This document shows positions 1-10,871 of a DNA stretch of 64,000 nt, piece by piece. A program made the translations under genes and the position numbers. Location: contig JADNRY010000132.1 in NCBI GenBank assembly GCA_015501585.1, positions 107,238-171,237 on the forward strand. The letters are read 5' to 3'. This DNA comes from Rhodocollybia butyracea. Lineage: Eukaryota; Basidiomycota; Agaricomycetes; Agaricales; Omphalotaceae. Position 1 is the first letter of the stretch; every line of letters starts with the position of its first letter. The notes under the pieces were generated by a model that worked only from the letters and a program-made list of their open reading frames with translations, was not told the DNA's origin and searched no databases.

Positions 1-388
1 ATCTGTATGCCACATGTTATGTGTTGGCCTAAAGGACTCTTTAGGTCTCCGTTCTTGGGCATCTGGTGGTTCATATAGTCCCATCGTTTGATGGAACAAG
101 TGAGTGGTAGGCTTTATGCCTCCCCAACGACTTGTTTGTTTGTTATCAGGTGGTATATCCGCCTGTAATACTGCCGGCGTTACTGCTGGCGGTTGTGCTA
201 TGGGCATTGCAATGCTTGTAATGTTACCAGGAGCTGGTAACAGTCTGGATTTAGTCGTTCCAGCTGGTCTGGACCAACATTCTACTGTGGTAGCTATACG
301 GTTTAGTGCTTGTGCACCTTGCCCATAGAACTGTGATAGTTCTTGCATGGCCTCCTTGAGGTCGTTGTTGACTTGTAGTAGTCACTGT
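1..388 (-). CDS. Partial exon of unknown protein running off the left edge
   Basis: The minus strand is open from about 388 down to base 1 with no stop. It encodes a stretch that starts with coiled-coil-like residues (VNNDLKEAMQELSQFYGQG), continues as a Pro/Ala-rich segment (PIAQPPAVTPAVLQADIPP) and becomes charged and aromatic toward the edge (RWGGIKPTTHLFHQTMG). A stop lies just upstream in the same frame near 381-390, and AG acceptor candidates lie beside it, so this is probably an internal exon. I do not recognise the family. Its position beside transposon DNA means it could itself be part of a mobile element. Confidence 0.35.
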
Positions 389-818
389 AGTTGTCGTCAC
401 AGAGTCTGGAATGGAAGTAAGCAAAATTTTGATAGCAGAGGGTAAATGGCCTATGGCCATGGCAACTGCAAATAACTTGGATATTGGTGTGAGATGTTAC
501 TAATGGATAAGCGAAACAGTGAGGCATTGCAAAGACCAGGGCTTACTTTCATCCCAATCAATACAAGTGCATACTCTTTGAGGCATAAGATCTTGGATAC
601 AAATGAAGATTAATTTTGAGTAGGCGCTTGTGATGTATGTTGGAAATGCCGGATTTATTGCAGGGACAACTGGGAAATTATTTCTAGCGGCAGGGGTTGT
701 AGCCAAGCAGGTATCACTGAGGTTAGGTTAAAAGCATTAGGCATCCAGACCTGTGGTTGTTGCCCTGCCTGAAATTTTCTCTAACAAACCGAAAATCTTC
801 CTTGACCTTCCACAAAAA

Positions 819-1106
819 ATGTCTCCTAAGCCTGCTTTCCAAGGTTTCCGTGTGGAATTCCTGATGAAAGAGTTGGAAAGATACCACACTAGCAACCAAG
901 TGGAAGACTGGGAGAGCTTTATTCTCCAAGCTACTCATCAATTGTTGAAGCACGCGCCACCTAGTCTGGACAAGAAAGAGGAGCCCTCAGCTGAGAGTCT
1001 GGCCAAGGTGAATGATGATATACCGGATCGAGAGGAGCCACTTCTGGAGCCTGGTGATGTGGGGTATGAAGACGCAATGAGAAAACATCAGGAGGAGGGT
1101 GCGTGA
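819..1106 (+). CDS. Small hypothetical acidic protein
   Basis: An ATG at 819 opens a 95-codon frame closed at 1104-1106. The N-terminus (MSPKPAFQGFRVEFLMKELE) is followed by an amphipathic helix-like stretch and then a strongly acidic Glu/Asp/Pro tail. The N-terminal pattern loosely resembles uncharacterised proteins common in transposon-rich regions of agaricomycetes, but I cannot name a family. The frame stays open upstream to 753 without another ATG. It may be one exon of a longer decayed gene; no convincing neighbouring exon was found. No function is proposed. Confidence 0.3.
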   Translation: MSPKPAFQGFRVEFLMKELERYHTSNQVEDWESFILQATHQLLKHAPPSLDKKEEPSAESLAKVNDDIPDREEPLLEPGDVGYEDAMRKHQEEGA

Positions 1107-1588
1107 AAGAAGGCACTTGTTGCCATACATGTTGCTTGTGTTTGTTTGGTTGAGCGCGTGACTCAGTTTGCTTCAGAAAATTTGTCGATGGCTTAACTAT
1201 CACGGCAAGACCGCTAAAAATTTGTCCTGAGTGCTGAGGGTATGCTGACCAAAGGTGTGGCCATGAAGGCACAACTACTCAAGGGTATGCTGTTCAAAAG
1301 TGTGAAATATTCAAATAGGTCCCTGTGTTTACAAAGTGTTGGCGCACATATAAGGTCAGCACGCTAATCTGGGCCCAGCACACAAAATCATGACATTGTT
1401 GGCACACAAAAATTGTGGTACTCAAAAAGTCATTACACAGCTCTGGTTAGTCATGAAACTTACCATATTTGGTAAGTTCTAGTCTTGACTTAACCATATG
1501 ATTGCTTGATTTGGCTTAATCTGGCTGTATTGCTTCAAAGTATTAGTAGATTATGAGTGAGCAATGCAGTCACATGAAATAACACAGC
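1107..1588. other. Non-coding stretch before the Ty3 element
   Basis: No supported gene. The DNA is AT-rich with short repeated phrases (GGCACACAAAA-like at about 1376-1411). It contains neither the GCTAGC motif nor LTR sequence, so the 5' LTR expected for the element to the right is absent here. Confidence 0.5.
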
Positions 1589-1700
1589 CACAGGATGAGG
1601 TCAGACCGCTTTGACCAGTTAAAATAAGTAAATCATATCAGACTGATATGATATGATGGACTTGTTTGGGCTGGTCAAAGCAGTCTGACCTCATCCTGTG
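1589..1700. repeat. 112-bp near-perfect palindrome (fold-back)
   Basis: Arms 1589-1618 and 1671-1700 (starting CACAGGATGAGGTCAGAC) are inverted copies with one mismatch in 30. The centre holds a second palindrome (CATATCAGACTGATATG, 1634-1650), and most intervening bases also pair, so nearly the whole 112 bp folds back. It sits exactly where the Ty3 element is truncated, 22 bp before the first gag ATG. No target duplication is evident at its edges. It could be a MITE or fold-back element, or a rearrangement scar. Confidence 0.8.
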
Positions 1701-1722
1701 ACCAGCACCACCAGGTAACGGA

Positions 1723-3125
1723 ATGAGCCTCTTCGGCGGAGTATTCCATCTGACACCGGAGCAGTTGCTACTATTTAATTCTAAGGATCTACCCAAGGTC
1801 TCAAAGACTGCACCTATCTTTGATAAAGATGTACCATCTGGACTACCAGGATGGATCAAAGATATACAATGATTAATGGCAGCGGCTGGAATCAATGATG
1901 AAGCTGTGAAGGTTGCTAAAGCACTTGAATACATGAGCCACGCAACGCGAGAAGCGTACAAGGGTCTTGATTCGGTAGCCGTGAATCCTAATTTAGATCA
2001 GCTAATCAGAGATCTCTGCAACATTTATTTGGAATCAGCAGGCAGCGAGCTAGGTTCTCGCCAGGAGTTAGAACAAATTGTGAAAAGAAACACTCCTATT
2101 GATATTGGCAATCTCCAGAAGATCTTGGTGTATAACCGAGACTTTAAGGTACAAGCCGACAAATTAATGAAGCCGCCTGCGATTTTATCAAACATCGAAG
2201 CAGTCAGAGTGTATATTATACCTATGACATGCCGACTAGTCGATGCAATTTATGCTAGATTGAGGATTGATGTCACTCCAGCAGAGCTAGCTGTGAGGTG
2301 ACGAGAAGATCCATATGATTTGTCTAAGTTAATGGAAGCAGCTGGAAGTCTAGAGCTTGGAAGCCTTGAAACGTTTTACGGCAAAGGCAACAATCCTGAC
2401 GGACCTTTAGAGGTACCGTACTCAGCGGAAACATATAGTAGAGGGTCAATGGCATTCCCATTCGCTCCTCAGATATATCCACCAGCAGCACCTACCGTTA
2501 CACAAGTAAAAAAATGGAAACTAAAGATGAACAGTTCAATCAGATCATGGCTACTATGGCTGCGATCAAAGATACTATTACAATCAACAAGAAAGAGTTG
2601 GATTCAGTTCTGGATTTGCATCATAAGACTATCTCTAGTCTGATGCAAACTCTGAAGAATCCTCCAGAGTCAGCTAGTGCTGCTCCTAGAGTAAGCTATG
2701 CTGGTACTCATAGCCAATGCAATAATAAGGTACCTGACTGGGGTCAAGGTTGTTTCATGTGCGGGTCACTAGAACATCGTATGTCTGACTGTCAATTCTT
2801 CAATTCCTATAAGGATAAAGGATGGTTAGTTCCAGACACAACTCCGGGATCTAAGAAATATACCTTGAGAGACGGTTCGCCGTTACCTAGGACTAGTCCT
2901 GACGAATCACGACCCGAAAGGATCGCTCGTATTGCTAAGCAGAAAGGATGGGATAAAGGAGGGACAAATGCCTTCTTCGTTGAAGAAGAAGATATACTCG
3001 ATACCGCTCCTGAACAAAGTCCACATTACTCGATGTTCTTGTCATTCGCAAAGATCTTAGAGGAGCATGAAGCTAACCTCAGACAGAGAGGTCAGAAGAA
3101 TGGCTTGTCGGAGTCGGGAAACTAG
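1723..3125 (+). pseudogene. gag: gag (nucleocapsid) of the Ty3 element, disrupted
   Basis: The first ATG is at 1723 in a frame that runs on past in-frame TGA codons at 1870 and 2299. The frame then shifts by -1 at an A7 run (2508-2514), after which a 203-codon stretch carries a classical CCHC zinc knuckle (CFMCGSLEHRMSDC, about 2751-2792), the RNA-binding hallmark of Ty3 Gag. Both TGA codons are explained by one C-to-T change in a CpG. The frame closes at 3123, where another -1 shift leads into the next segment. The product would coat and package the element RNA. As read, no full-length Gag can be made unless the A7 site is a genuine slippery site. Confidence 0.8.
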
Positions 3126-3136
3126 TTGCTTCGGGA

Positions 3137-5247
3137 ATGACGGGTAGAATCACTAGAGCTAGTCCTCTAGGCATGCAGGCAGATTCGAAAATACCCTCTT
3201 CATCGAAGGAACCGGTTCAAAAGGTAGGGCCTCCGGCGAGAGGCACTCCAAGGCAACAGTCTGGGGTGATCACCCTACCAAAGGAAAGTCCTGCTACAAA
3301 AACAAAGTTTAAACAGGTTGAAGTTGTGTTACCTATTAGAAAGAATGGGCTAGCTAAGTCAACGGAACAGTCAACGAAGGAAGAGAGACCACCGGAACCC
3401 CGTGAGGCACCGAAGGCCGCATCTGTAACTTCTGGAGATGACTTGGACGAGAAGTTACTACGAGAAATCGCAGAACTTCAAGGGAATACTCCCGAGATCC
3501 AACCTAAACCTAAGCAAAGACCATTTGATTCATACAATGTAGAACCGATGCCTATAAATTTACCACTACCAGAGGAAACTGTGAAGGCTAGCACTGTAAA
3601 GGACCCTTTTGCATCGGAATCTGGACCTAAATATCAAATTCAAAATGGCTTTAGTCGATCTGGGATTGATGAGAACGTGGCGAAGAAGCTATTCAATGCT
3701 GAGGTTACCCTCACATCAGAAGAACTTCTAGCACTAGGTCTGAATCTCCAGAAAATCTTGGCTAGAAAAGCTAGAAACGTTTGAGTTGCGCCAACCAAGA
3801 GGAAAGCGGCTTACATTAGTACGCTACTCGAAGATGGTACTGAAATACCCGAAGGACCTGTGGATACTCAGCTAGCTAGCTATATTCTTTTGGATGACAT
3901 TAGTCTCCAGGATAAAGAAGTATTCGAGATACTAGAAGAGGACCAAGGCAAAATTCGAGCCGGTTCCGTAGGAAGATCTAGCAGTCTCAAGTGCATCAAA
4001 ACTAGGGTCAATAATCATGAAGAGATGACTGAAGCAATCCTCAACAGTGGCTGTCAAATTGTTGCGATTGATCAACAAGTAGCCGTCGACTTGGATATTG
4101 TTTGGGATCCCTCCGTGACGATCAGGTTACAAGATGTACACGGCAGACTAGAAGAAACTGCTGGGCTAGCCCGCAATGTTCCATTCCTAATTGGGGATAT
4201 TACTATTTACTTACAACTCCATGTACAAAAAGCCGCACCGTTTGAGATACTAATTGGTAGACCTTTCGATGTGTTGACTGAATCAGTCATTAAGAATCAC
4301 TCGAATGGAAACCAGGAGGTCACTATAATGGATCCTAATACAGGACACCAGTGTACTATGGGGACATATGTAAGATCCAATCGTAGAAGACTCCGATTCG
4401 ATGGTGCCAATTCTAATCCAAGACTGGTACCAGAAGTTCCTGCTCACGTCAAGGAAGAGGCTGAGGGAAATTTTTCAGCCTTGACGATCTGACTAGCAAA
4501 CAGGGAGAGGTAGAATTGGCTATGAGTTTTCATTTTGACGAGAATGATGAAGTTGTTTGTGATGGGTATACTACCGCGAAGTCAGGGATATTTTCGGAAC
4601 AAGAATTAAGTGAAGCGTATATTATGGCCTCTCGTGAATCTATAATGAAGGACTATCCCAAAGACGGAAGGACTATTGATGCCTATCTATCGCGTTCTGT
4701 AATTGATGAAAATAAACATGTGTTTAGTTCTTGGCGAGAAGGTCTGGATCAATCTGAAGATGAGGGACCGGAAAAAGTCTCAATAGATGACTTACCACCT
4801 TTACCAGAGGGAGCTAGCGCATTTGCAGGCTTCAAACACAAGCCTGGGACCAACAAACGACATACTAAATTGAGGTTTAAGGTTGATAAAGAGAACATAC
4901 CCCTATCTGAACCGAAAGGGGCAAGTAATCAGTCGGCTAGCGAACTAAATCAACGGCAGAAACGCAAAGTAAAATTTAATAAATACCTTAGGACAGCTGA
5001 AGACAAGGACAAGTCAAGGCCGTTAAAACCTAGGAGACAGACAACTGTTAAGAATCCTAAGGAAAACGAGCTTTATGACGTATTCCGGGTCTACGGTGCC
5101 AGAAAATATAAACCAGTCGGTGTAAAAGTACGACCTGTCAAAGCTGATTTGCCTGAAGACTTTAGGATTAAAAGGAATATCATTGGTGATCCGCTAGCCG
5201 GTATGCCAGAATTACCCTTTCATCCCCCAGAGTTTACACCGGGCTAG
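3137..5247 (+). pseudogene. Pol N-terminal linker and retropepsin-like protease, disrupted
   Basis: The segment opens with a Lys/Glu/Pro-rich linker (to 3784) and continues in the same frame past a TGA at 3782. A region of about 210 residues (3860-4492) has the retropepsin layout: NSGCQIVAID where an active-site D[ST]G is expected, and an ILIGRPF motif typical of the second half of such proteases. The N in place of the catalytic Asp is either decay or a family variant. A -1 shift at a T5 run near 4465 leads into another basic linker (4516-5247) that ends in a TAG at 5245. It should process Gag-Pol; it is probably inactive here. Confidence 0.65.
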
Positions 5248-6768
5248 CGCTATACACAGGAATGGAAAGAAATCATTGATGCCAATCATGCCGAGGATTT
5301 CTTATGGGACAAGGAACGAAAGCTCTTACACCATCTTATGAAGATACAGGAGGATGGATTCGCTTGGACAGCTGCTGAAGCAGGCACGTTTAAAGAAGAA
5401 TTCTTCCCTGTGGTTAAAATACCTGTAATAGAACATGAGCTGTGGGTAGAGCGAAATATTCCAATTCCACCAGGGATTTTCAAAGATGTTTGTAAAATCA
5501 TCAAGGAAAAGATTGATGCAGGAGTATACGAGCCTAGTAGCTTGTCCTACAGATCTAAGTGGTTTTGTGTAGTAAAGAAAGACGGTAAAAGTCTAAGGCT
5601 AGTCCACAGTTTGGAGCCTCTGAATAAAGTTACGATACAACATTTGGGTATACCTCCAGCTACTGCTGATATAGCAAGGGATTTTTGTAGTAGAGCCTGC
5701 GGAGCAACGTTAGATCTCTATGTCGGATACAATGAGAGACCGCTAGCCGTCTCCTTGCACGACCTTACAACTTTCCAGACACCGTTTGGACCTCACAGAT
5801 TGGTTAAATTACCAATGGGATGGACTAACTCCATTCCAATCTTTCACGACAATGTAACTTACATACTGAAAGATGAAATACCACATGTTACCATACCTTA
5901 TGTTGATGATGTCCCAGTAAAAGGGCCACCAACCAGGTACGAGCTAGCTGATGGAGGGTATGAAACTATACCTGAAAATCCAAAAATCAGACGCTTCGTT
6001 TGGGAACACTTGCAGAACGTAAACAGGGTAGTACAAAGGATGAAATATGCCGGTGGTACCTTCTCTGGAAAGAAAGTGTTTATTTGTTGCTCTGAGACTA
6101 TAGTTGTAGGTCACCGCTGCACATACAAAGGTAGACTGCCCGAGGATAGAATTGCTGATGTAGTTCTCACTTGGCCGGAATGCAAAGACAAAAGTGATGT
6201 GCGAGCCTTCTTAGGAACAGCTGGACAACTTCTTTGTATGTTCATTCAGAACTATGCAAAGAAAGCCATGCCTCTTACAAAGCTGACTAGCAATATGGAT
6301 TGGGAATAGGGTGATGATCAACGGAGAGCTATGGAGGAGATAAAAGAAGGAATTTGTAAAGCTCCTGCCTTAAGAACTCTCAATTACAAGTGGGATGTTG
6401 GGCTAGCCGTAGATACCTCATACAAAGCTGTAGGGTGGTTTATTTATCAAATCGATCAAAATGACCCCGGTAAGAAGTACTACAATTACTTTGGGTCTAC
6501 TACTTTAAATGATAGGGAAGCTAGGTTCTCCCAAGCAAAACGGGAACTCTTTGGACTCAAGCTAGCCCTTCAATCAAGTTATTATTTAATTTATGGTTCA
6601 CGACAAATGACAGTTGAGACAGACGCTAGCTATATAAAAGGAATGTTGGATCATCCCAGCTGCGGTCCTAATGCAACTATCAATTGTTGGATTGAGGAAA
6701 TTCGCAAATTCCACTTCGGAATTTTGCATGTGAAAGGGATTTTACATGGACCGGACGGACTATCTTGA
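5248..6768 (+). pseudogene. pol: Reverse transcriptase and RNase H of the Ty3 element
   Basis: Starting about 5338 the frame encodes an RT palm and fingers: SKWFCVVKKDGK-type fingers, LDLYVGYNE with the first catalytic Asp, a PFGPHRLVKLPMGWTN block and the YVDD active site (about 5899-5910). After an in-frame TAG at 6307 the same frame runs into a Ty3-type RNase H (6331-6768; LAVDTSYKAVGWFIYQ with its first acidic residue, and ETDASYIKG further on). The segment ends at a TGA (6766), just before a -1 frame change into integrase. Catalytic residues are visible, so decay is recent or partial. Confidence 0.85.
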
Positions 6769-8686
6769 AGACCTCCGGCGGATACGAAACCCCAAGACCT
6801 CCTATAGACCCTGACGACTACGACAATTACAACAAAGGAGCTCCCATAGAGCTAGTCATGGGTGAAGGAGCCAAAGAACCATTAGATTTTGAGTCATTTA
6901 AACATGACATTGACCCACAAAGTGGATTCCTCACTGAGCTAGCCGACTCTCCAGAAGACATTCAGGACAAGCTTCAGGTAGAATTAGATTGGGAAAGAGT
7001 ATGGGCAGATAGCCGCGAACAGCACTCACATAGTCACTCAGAAACTCTAAGTTTGTTTCATCAATCTCTGCATATACCAGAGGAATTGAAGGAGTGGAGA
7101 AAGGACAACCCTTATCCGCGAGCTCGCCGATTGAACTACGGAAATACACTGGATGACTTATTACCCCTAATCACTAAGTGGCATTCAAGTAAAAACCCGA
7201 CTAGCATCACAGCGGGGATGACTGCAGTTGAAACTCGGACATTTATACGGCACGCTAAGAAATTCTTTGTGAATGAGAAAGGCAAGCTTTATAGACGAGT
7301 GATGGACAATGAAGGTCAACACTGGCTAGTCATATATCCTGAGCATAGGATGTACATGTTGCATTGCGCACATGACAGTTTAGCTCATAAAGGTACTTTC
7401 GCTACTCGCGAATTTATTGAAAGATGTTTTTGGTGGCCTGAAATTGAGGGTGATGTACAGTGGTATGTAGGATCTTGTGTTCCCTGCCAGAATCGTTAAC
7501 TTAAACTCTTAAGGACTCCACCAGTCTTAACGCATACACCATCATTGTTCCAAAAAGTGCATGTAGATACAATTAACATGTCCCCGGACAGTAACAGGTA
7601 TAAATATATTGTACATGCTAGAGATTCTTTGTCAAGTTGGTCCAAAGCCAGAGCCTTACCGCAAGAAAACGCGCGAGCTCTGGGTGAATGGTTCTTCAAT
7701 GATATTATTTGTTGTTGGGGATGTCTGGAGGAAGTTGTAACAGACAATGCTCCCGTGATGATTGCCATGTTGGATTGGCTAGCCGAGAAGTATGGCATTA
7801 GAGGAATAAGGGTTTCACCCTACAACTCACAAGGCAATGGAAAGATAGAGCGAGCTCACTTCGACATCCGTCAAGCTCTTGTAAAAGCAATGGCGGTGAT
7901 ATTAAGAAGTGGTTCTACTTCCTAAAGCATGTTTTATGGGCAGATCGAGTAACAGCTAGAAGAGGTTTTGGCTGCTTGCCATACTTCTTAGTAACCGGTG
8001 CGGAACCTCTATTACCCTTTGATATTGTTGAGTCGACTTGGCTAGTCAACCCGCCAAGCCAAATTCTAACACACGAAGAGTTACTGGGTTACCGTGCTCA
8101 AGCACTGTCTAAACACCGGACCTTCGTAGCAGCAATGCGCAAGCGAGTCTTGGAAAATAAGCATAGAGAATTAAGGGAATTTGAAAAGAAATATTGGCAT
8201 ACTATTTTTGACTATGATTTCAAACCGGGATCGCTAGTCCAGGTTAGGAACACATCTATTGCAAAGAGTCTTGACCGAAAGATGTATCCTTGGTATAAGG
8301 GACCCATGGTGGTCATCCGTCGTACTAGGGGAGGATCATACATCATCGCAGAGATGGATGGTACAGTACTCAAGAGTAAGGTAGGAGCCTTCAGAGTACT
8401 ACCACACCGCTCGCGGTATGAACCTATCGAATTACCTGAAAATATCCACGACTTAATAGATCTATCAAAAGAACAGTTGGATCATATGGTTAATGAGAAT
8501 GAAGACAATGAGGAAGTCCAGAGAATTAGAAAAGGGGGAGACCCCATCTTTGATCGAATTCCTAATCTCCGCGTCCCTGAATCAGGCAAGGAAGTGGTTT
8601 ATAGCCCTGACAAGCCAGCATCAGATGAGGAGACAAGCGATGAGGAGGAAGAAGAATTGGACAACACTCCTTATGTCCATACTTGA
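6765..8686 (+). pseudogene. Integrase of the Ty3 element, disrupted
   Basis: This segment has the HHCC zinc-binding N-domain (HCAHDSLAHKG ... CVPCQNR, up to 7496), a TAA at 7497, then the DDE core in the same frame: VHVDTINM (first Asp), VVTDNAP (second Asp) and GNGKIERAHFD (Glu). A -1 shift near 7890 at a GG pair moves to the frame of 7976-8686, which holds the C-terminal SH3-like DNA-binding domain (WYKGPMVVIRRTRGGSYIIAEMDG). The tail is very acidic (EETSDEEEEELDN). No chromodomain is obvious. Integrase would insert the cDNA; this copy cannot be read through as it stands. Confidence 0.85.
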
Positions 8687-9035
8687 GCCATGAGAAAAGC
8701 TGACTTCAAGAAAGATGAGGTAGTCACCGCCATGTACGGTCGGCTAGCTCACTGGAAGTAATGATAGGTTAAGCTTAGCAAGTCCCTCGGATGAATCATT
8801 GACGTAGATTTATTTGCACAAGGGCACATACACCTTCAAACCAATAAATAAGTTACAAAAGAGTGACGAGCGGTTGAAGAATGTAATTTTAGAGTATAGG
8901 TGCCGGGGCTCAGAGGCCGCCAGACAAATGAGACATTACTAACTGTAAGGACAGTGGGCTAGCGGACTAGTTTTGACTGAGATAAGGGTCAGGACAGGTA
9001 CCGAGGTCAATGTGTATGCGGACTTACGACGTTGT
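8687..9035. other. Spacer between pol end and antisense gene A
   Basis: About 350 bp with no supported gene. It carries GCTAGC copies at about 8743 and 8958. The + strand pol and the minus-strand gene A converge here. Confidence 0.5.
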
Positions 9036-10871
9036 TTACTCCAAGCCTGCGCGCATGGATGAATAACACATTTGGCAGGTGGATCCTTTAAGACCACAAC
9101 CTACACAACCGGGCTTGCCCGAGATCTGTGGAACTAGTTAGACTGGGCTAGTCATAAACCCCAGACTTAAAAATTGTATTAGATGTGGAGACATACCTTT
9201 TCTTCCTTGTCGACATCCATAGGCAGAGGATCGTCGTAATGAGCAAGAACATTGGCGAGTTCATCGGCGACTTTCTTGCCATTGTTAGCGCAAGTCCAAT
9301 ACAACTGGGTCTTGGCTAGATTACCGCAATACTCGTCTCGGTGGATATTGAGCAGGGTGTTCAACATAGTGTCCGTCATGAACGAAAAGTCAAGCTCGCC
9401 AAATTTTCCGGTCAAAGACTGAAGAAAGATTTGGAACTGGATGCTTTCGCGATTAGCGCGGCTCACTACAGATTGTTGACCAGGCTGAATGACTCTGTTA
9501 GGGCAAAAAATATGTTGAGAAGTACCTGCATCCTCAGGGGTGAAATCAATGGGTTCAGCTTGAACCTTTTGTTGCTTACCAACACTAGCAGGAATGGCAA
9601 TAGGTTCATTGGATAATGGAAGGTTGACCTCGGGATCTGGGACTAGCTTAATAGAAGCCATTCGACTACCTGGAGGCTTGCCTTTGGAAGGAATGTCTTT
9701 GATATCAGGAATAGCGTCGTTGACTTGAGCTATAATGATCTGTTCCTAGAGGAATATTAAGAAAGTGTAGGATTAGGGAGAGCTAGCTGACTCACAAGTG
9801 CTTTGCGCTTAATAGCCTTGGCGGAATTACGAGTCTTCTTGTTCCTCTTACTGCGAGTCTTGCATACAGAGCCTCCTTCATCTTTGCTATCAGGAATGAC
9901 CTCTGCAGACTAGAATGTATACGAGATTAGTTTCATCTCATGAATCTTGTAAATAGAAGAGTATACCGTATCCGCGAGCTAAGTCACTTGCGATTAGTTT
10001 CATCTCACAAATCGCAATAAGACTTACGGGATCGGCCATCTATAAGACATTTGAGATTAGTTTCATCTCACGAATCACAAATGGGAGGTCACTTGCCTCT
10101 TTGTCATCTTCAATGGCGATCGGAGCTGTCTTAGCAGACTTACTGGGTTGGCTAGCCGTCTTGGCAGCTGTACTGGACTTCTTGCTGGGTGCGCTAGCAG
10201 GCGCAGAATCTCCTGAAACATGTTTAAAGATTAGCTTCCTGAGCACAGCTTCCTTTGCAGCATAGTCCGTATTCTCGGGCTGAGTCGCACCATTGTCGAC
10301 CGAAGGAGCTGAGATTGTTCAGCTAGCATACTAAATATTTTACACTGGTTGTCTTACCAGTAGGAGTGTTCACGAGCCTAGCTGCCTCGGCCTCCTGAAC
10401 ACTAGTTAGGAAGTATATGAGGGTGCGTGATTTTGCGCTTGCCTGAAGTTGCCTAAGAGAAGCTATGAAGTGGTGAATACGTATATCGTCCTCGGACCAC
10501 CGTCCACGGATGGTAGCGTGCGCAAGGCAAGCCTTGTTGAGGGCTAGCTGAGCTTCTTTGAGTTGGTCGACGTTTTTGGGGACCTTCAGAATCTGGGACT
10601 TTTTGAGAGGCTTGGTCTGGGAATCCGTTAGTGGTGTGTTTGAAAGCTGGGAGTACAAATAACTTATGAGTTGATCAACATGGCCAGCGGTGGACTCAGC
10701 TAGCTTACTGAGGAACTCGCCAGTGGGGTGCCCGTCGACCTGAGCAAGTCGGAACTGAGCCGTCGCGCTCAGTACTTGTTCAGTGGTGACCTTGAGAGTG
10801 TTGAAGAACGTCTCCATGTAGTTCTTTTCTTTAGGAAGAATAGTGGAAGGATTGCTCTGAGGAGTAGTCAT
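9036..10871 (-). CDS. Antisense gene A: Cys-motif protein of unknown function (7 exons, about 500 aa)
   Basis: The model starts at ATG 10871 (MTTPQSNPS). Exons are 10871-10358, 10308-10097, 10039-10028, 9978-9967, 9909-9796, 9745-9197 and 9125-9036. They sum to 1503 nt, exactly 501 codons including the stop, with no internal stop. All introns are GT-AG except the second (GC-AG). Two exons are only 12 nt (MADP and LADT). The protein has a helical N-terminal half, a Lys/Ser/Ala-rich basic linker (KTRSKRNKKTR) and a C-terminal zinc-like motif CVGCGLKGSTCQMC (CX2CX6CX2C) in the last exon. Introns can persist because the retroelement RNA is the other strand. It may bind nucleic acid; this is inference. 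No characterised family was recognised. Confidence 0.65.
9910..10096 (-). repeat. Three sister introns with a shared hairpin (introner-like)
   Basis: The consecutive introns 10096-10040, 10027-9979 and 9966-9910 (57, 49 and 57 nt) share the core GAGATGAAACTAAT around the branch-point-like CTAAT. In each, different flanking arms pair across the shared loop: TTGCGATT/AATCGCAA; ATTTGTGATT/AATCTCAAAT (9 of 10); TACAAGATT/AATCTCGTA (8 of 9). They are separated by two 12-nt exons with similar sequence (GCCGAT, GCGGAT), as if a small exon-intron unit was multiplied. Confidence 0.75.

Noticed and set aside
1..1700. 5' LTR of the giant Ty3 element
   Set aside because: Neither the TGTTATGACC start, the bZIP-like array nor the cap sequence TTGAGCTATCTC occurs in this stretch.
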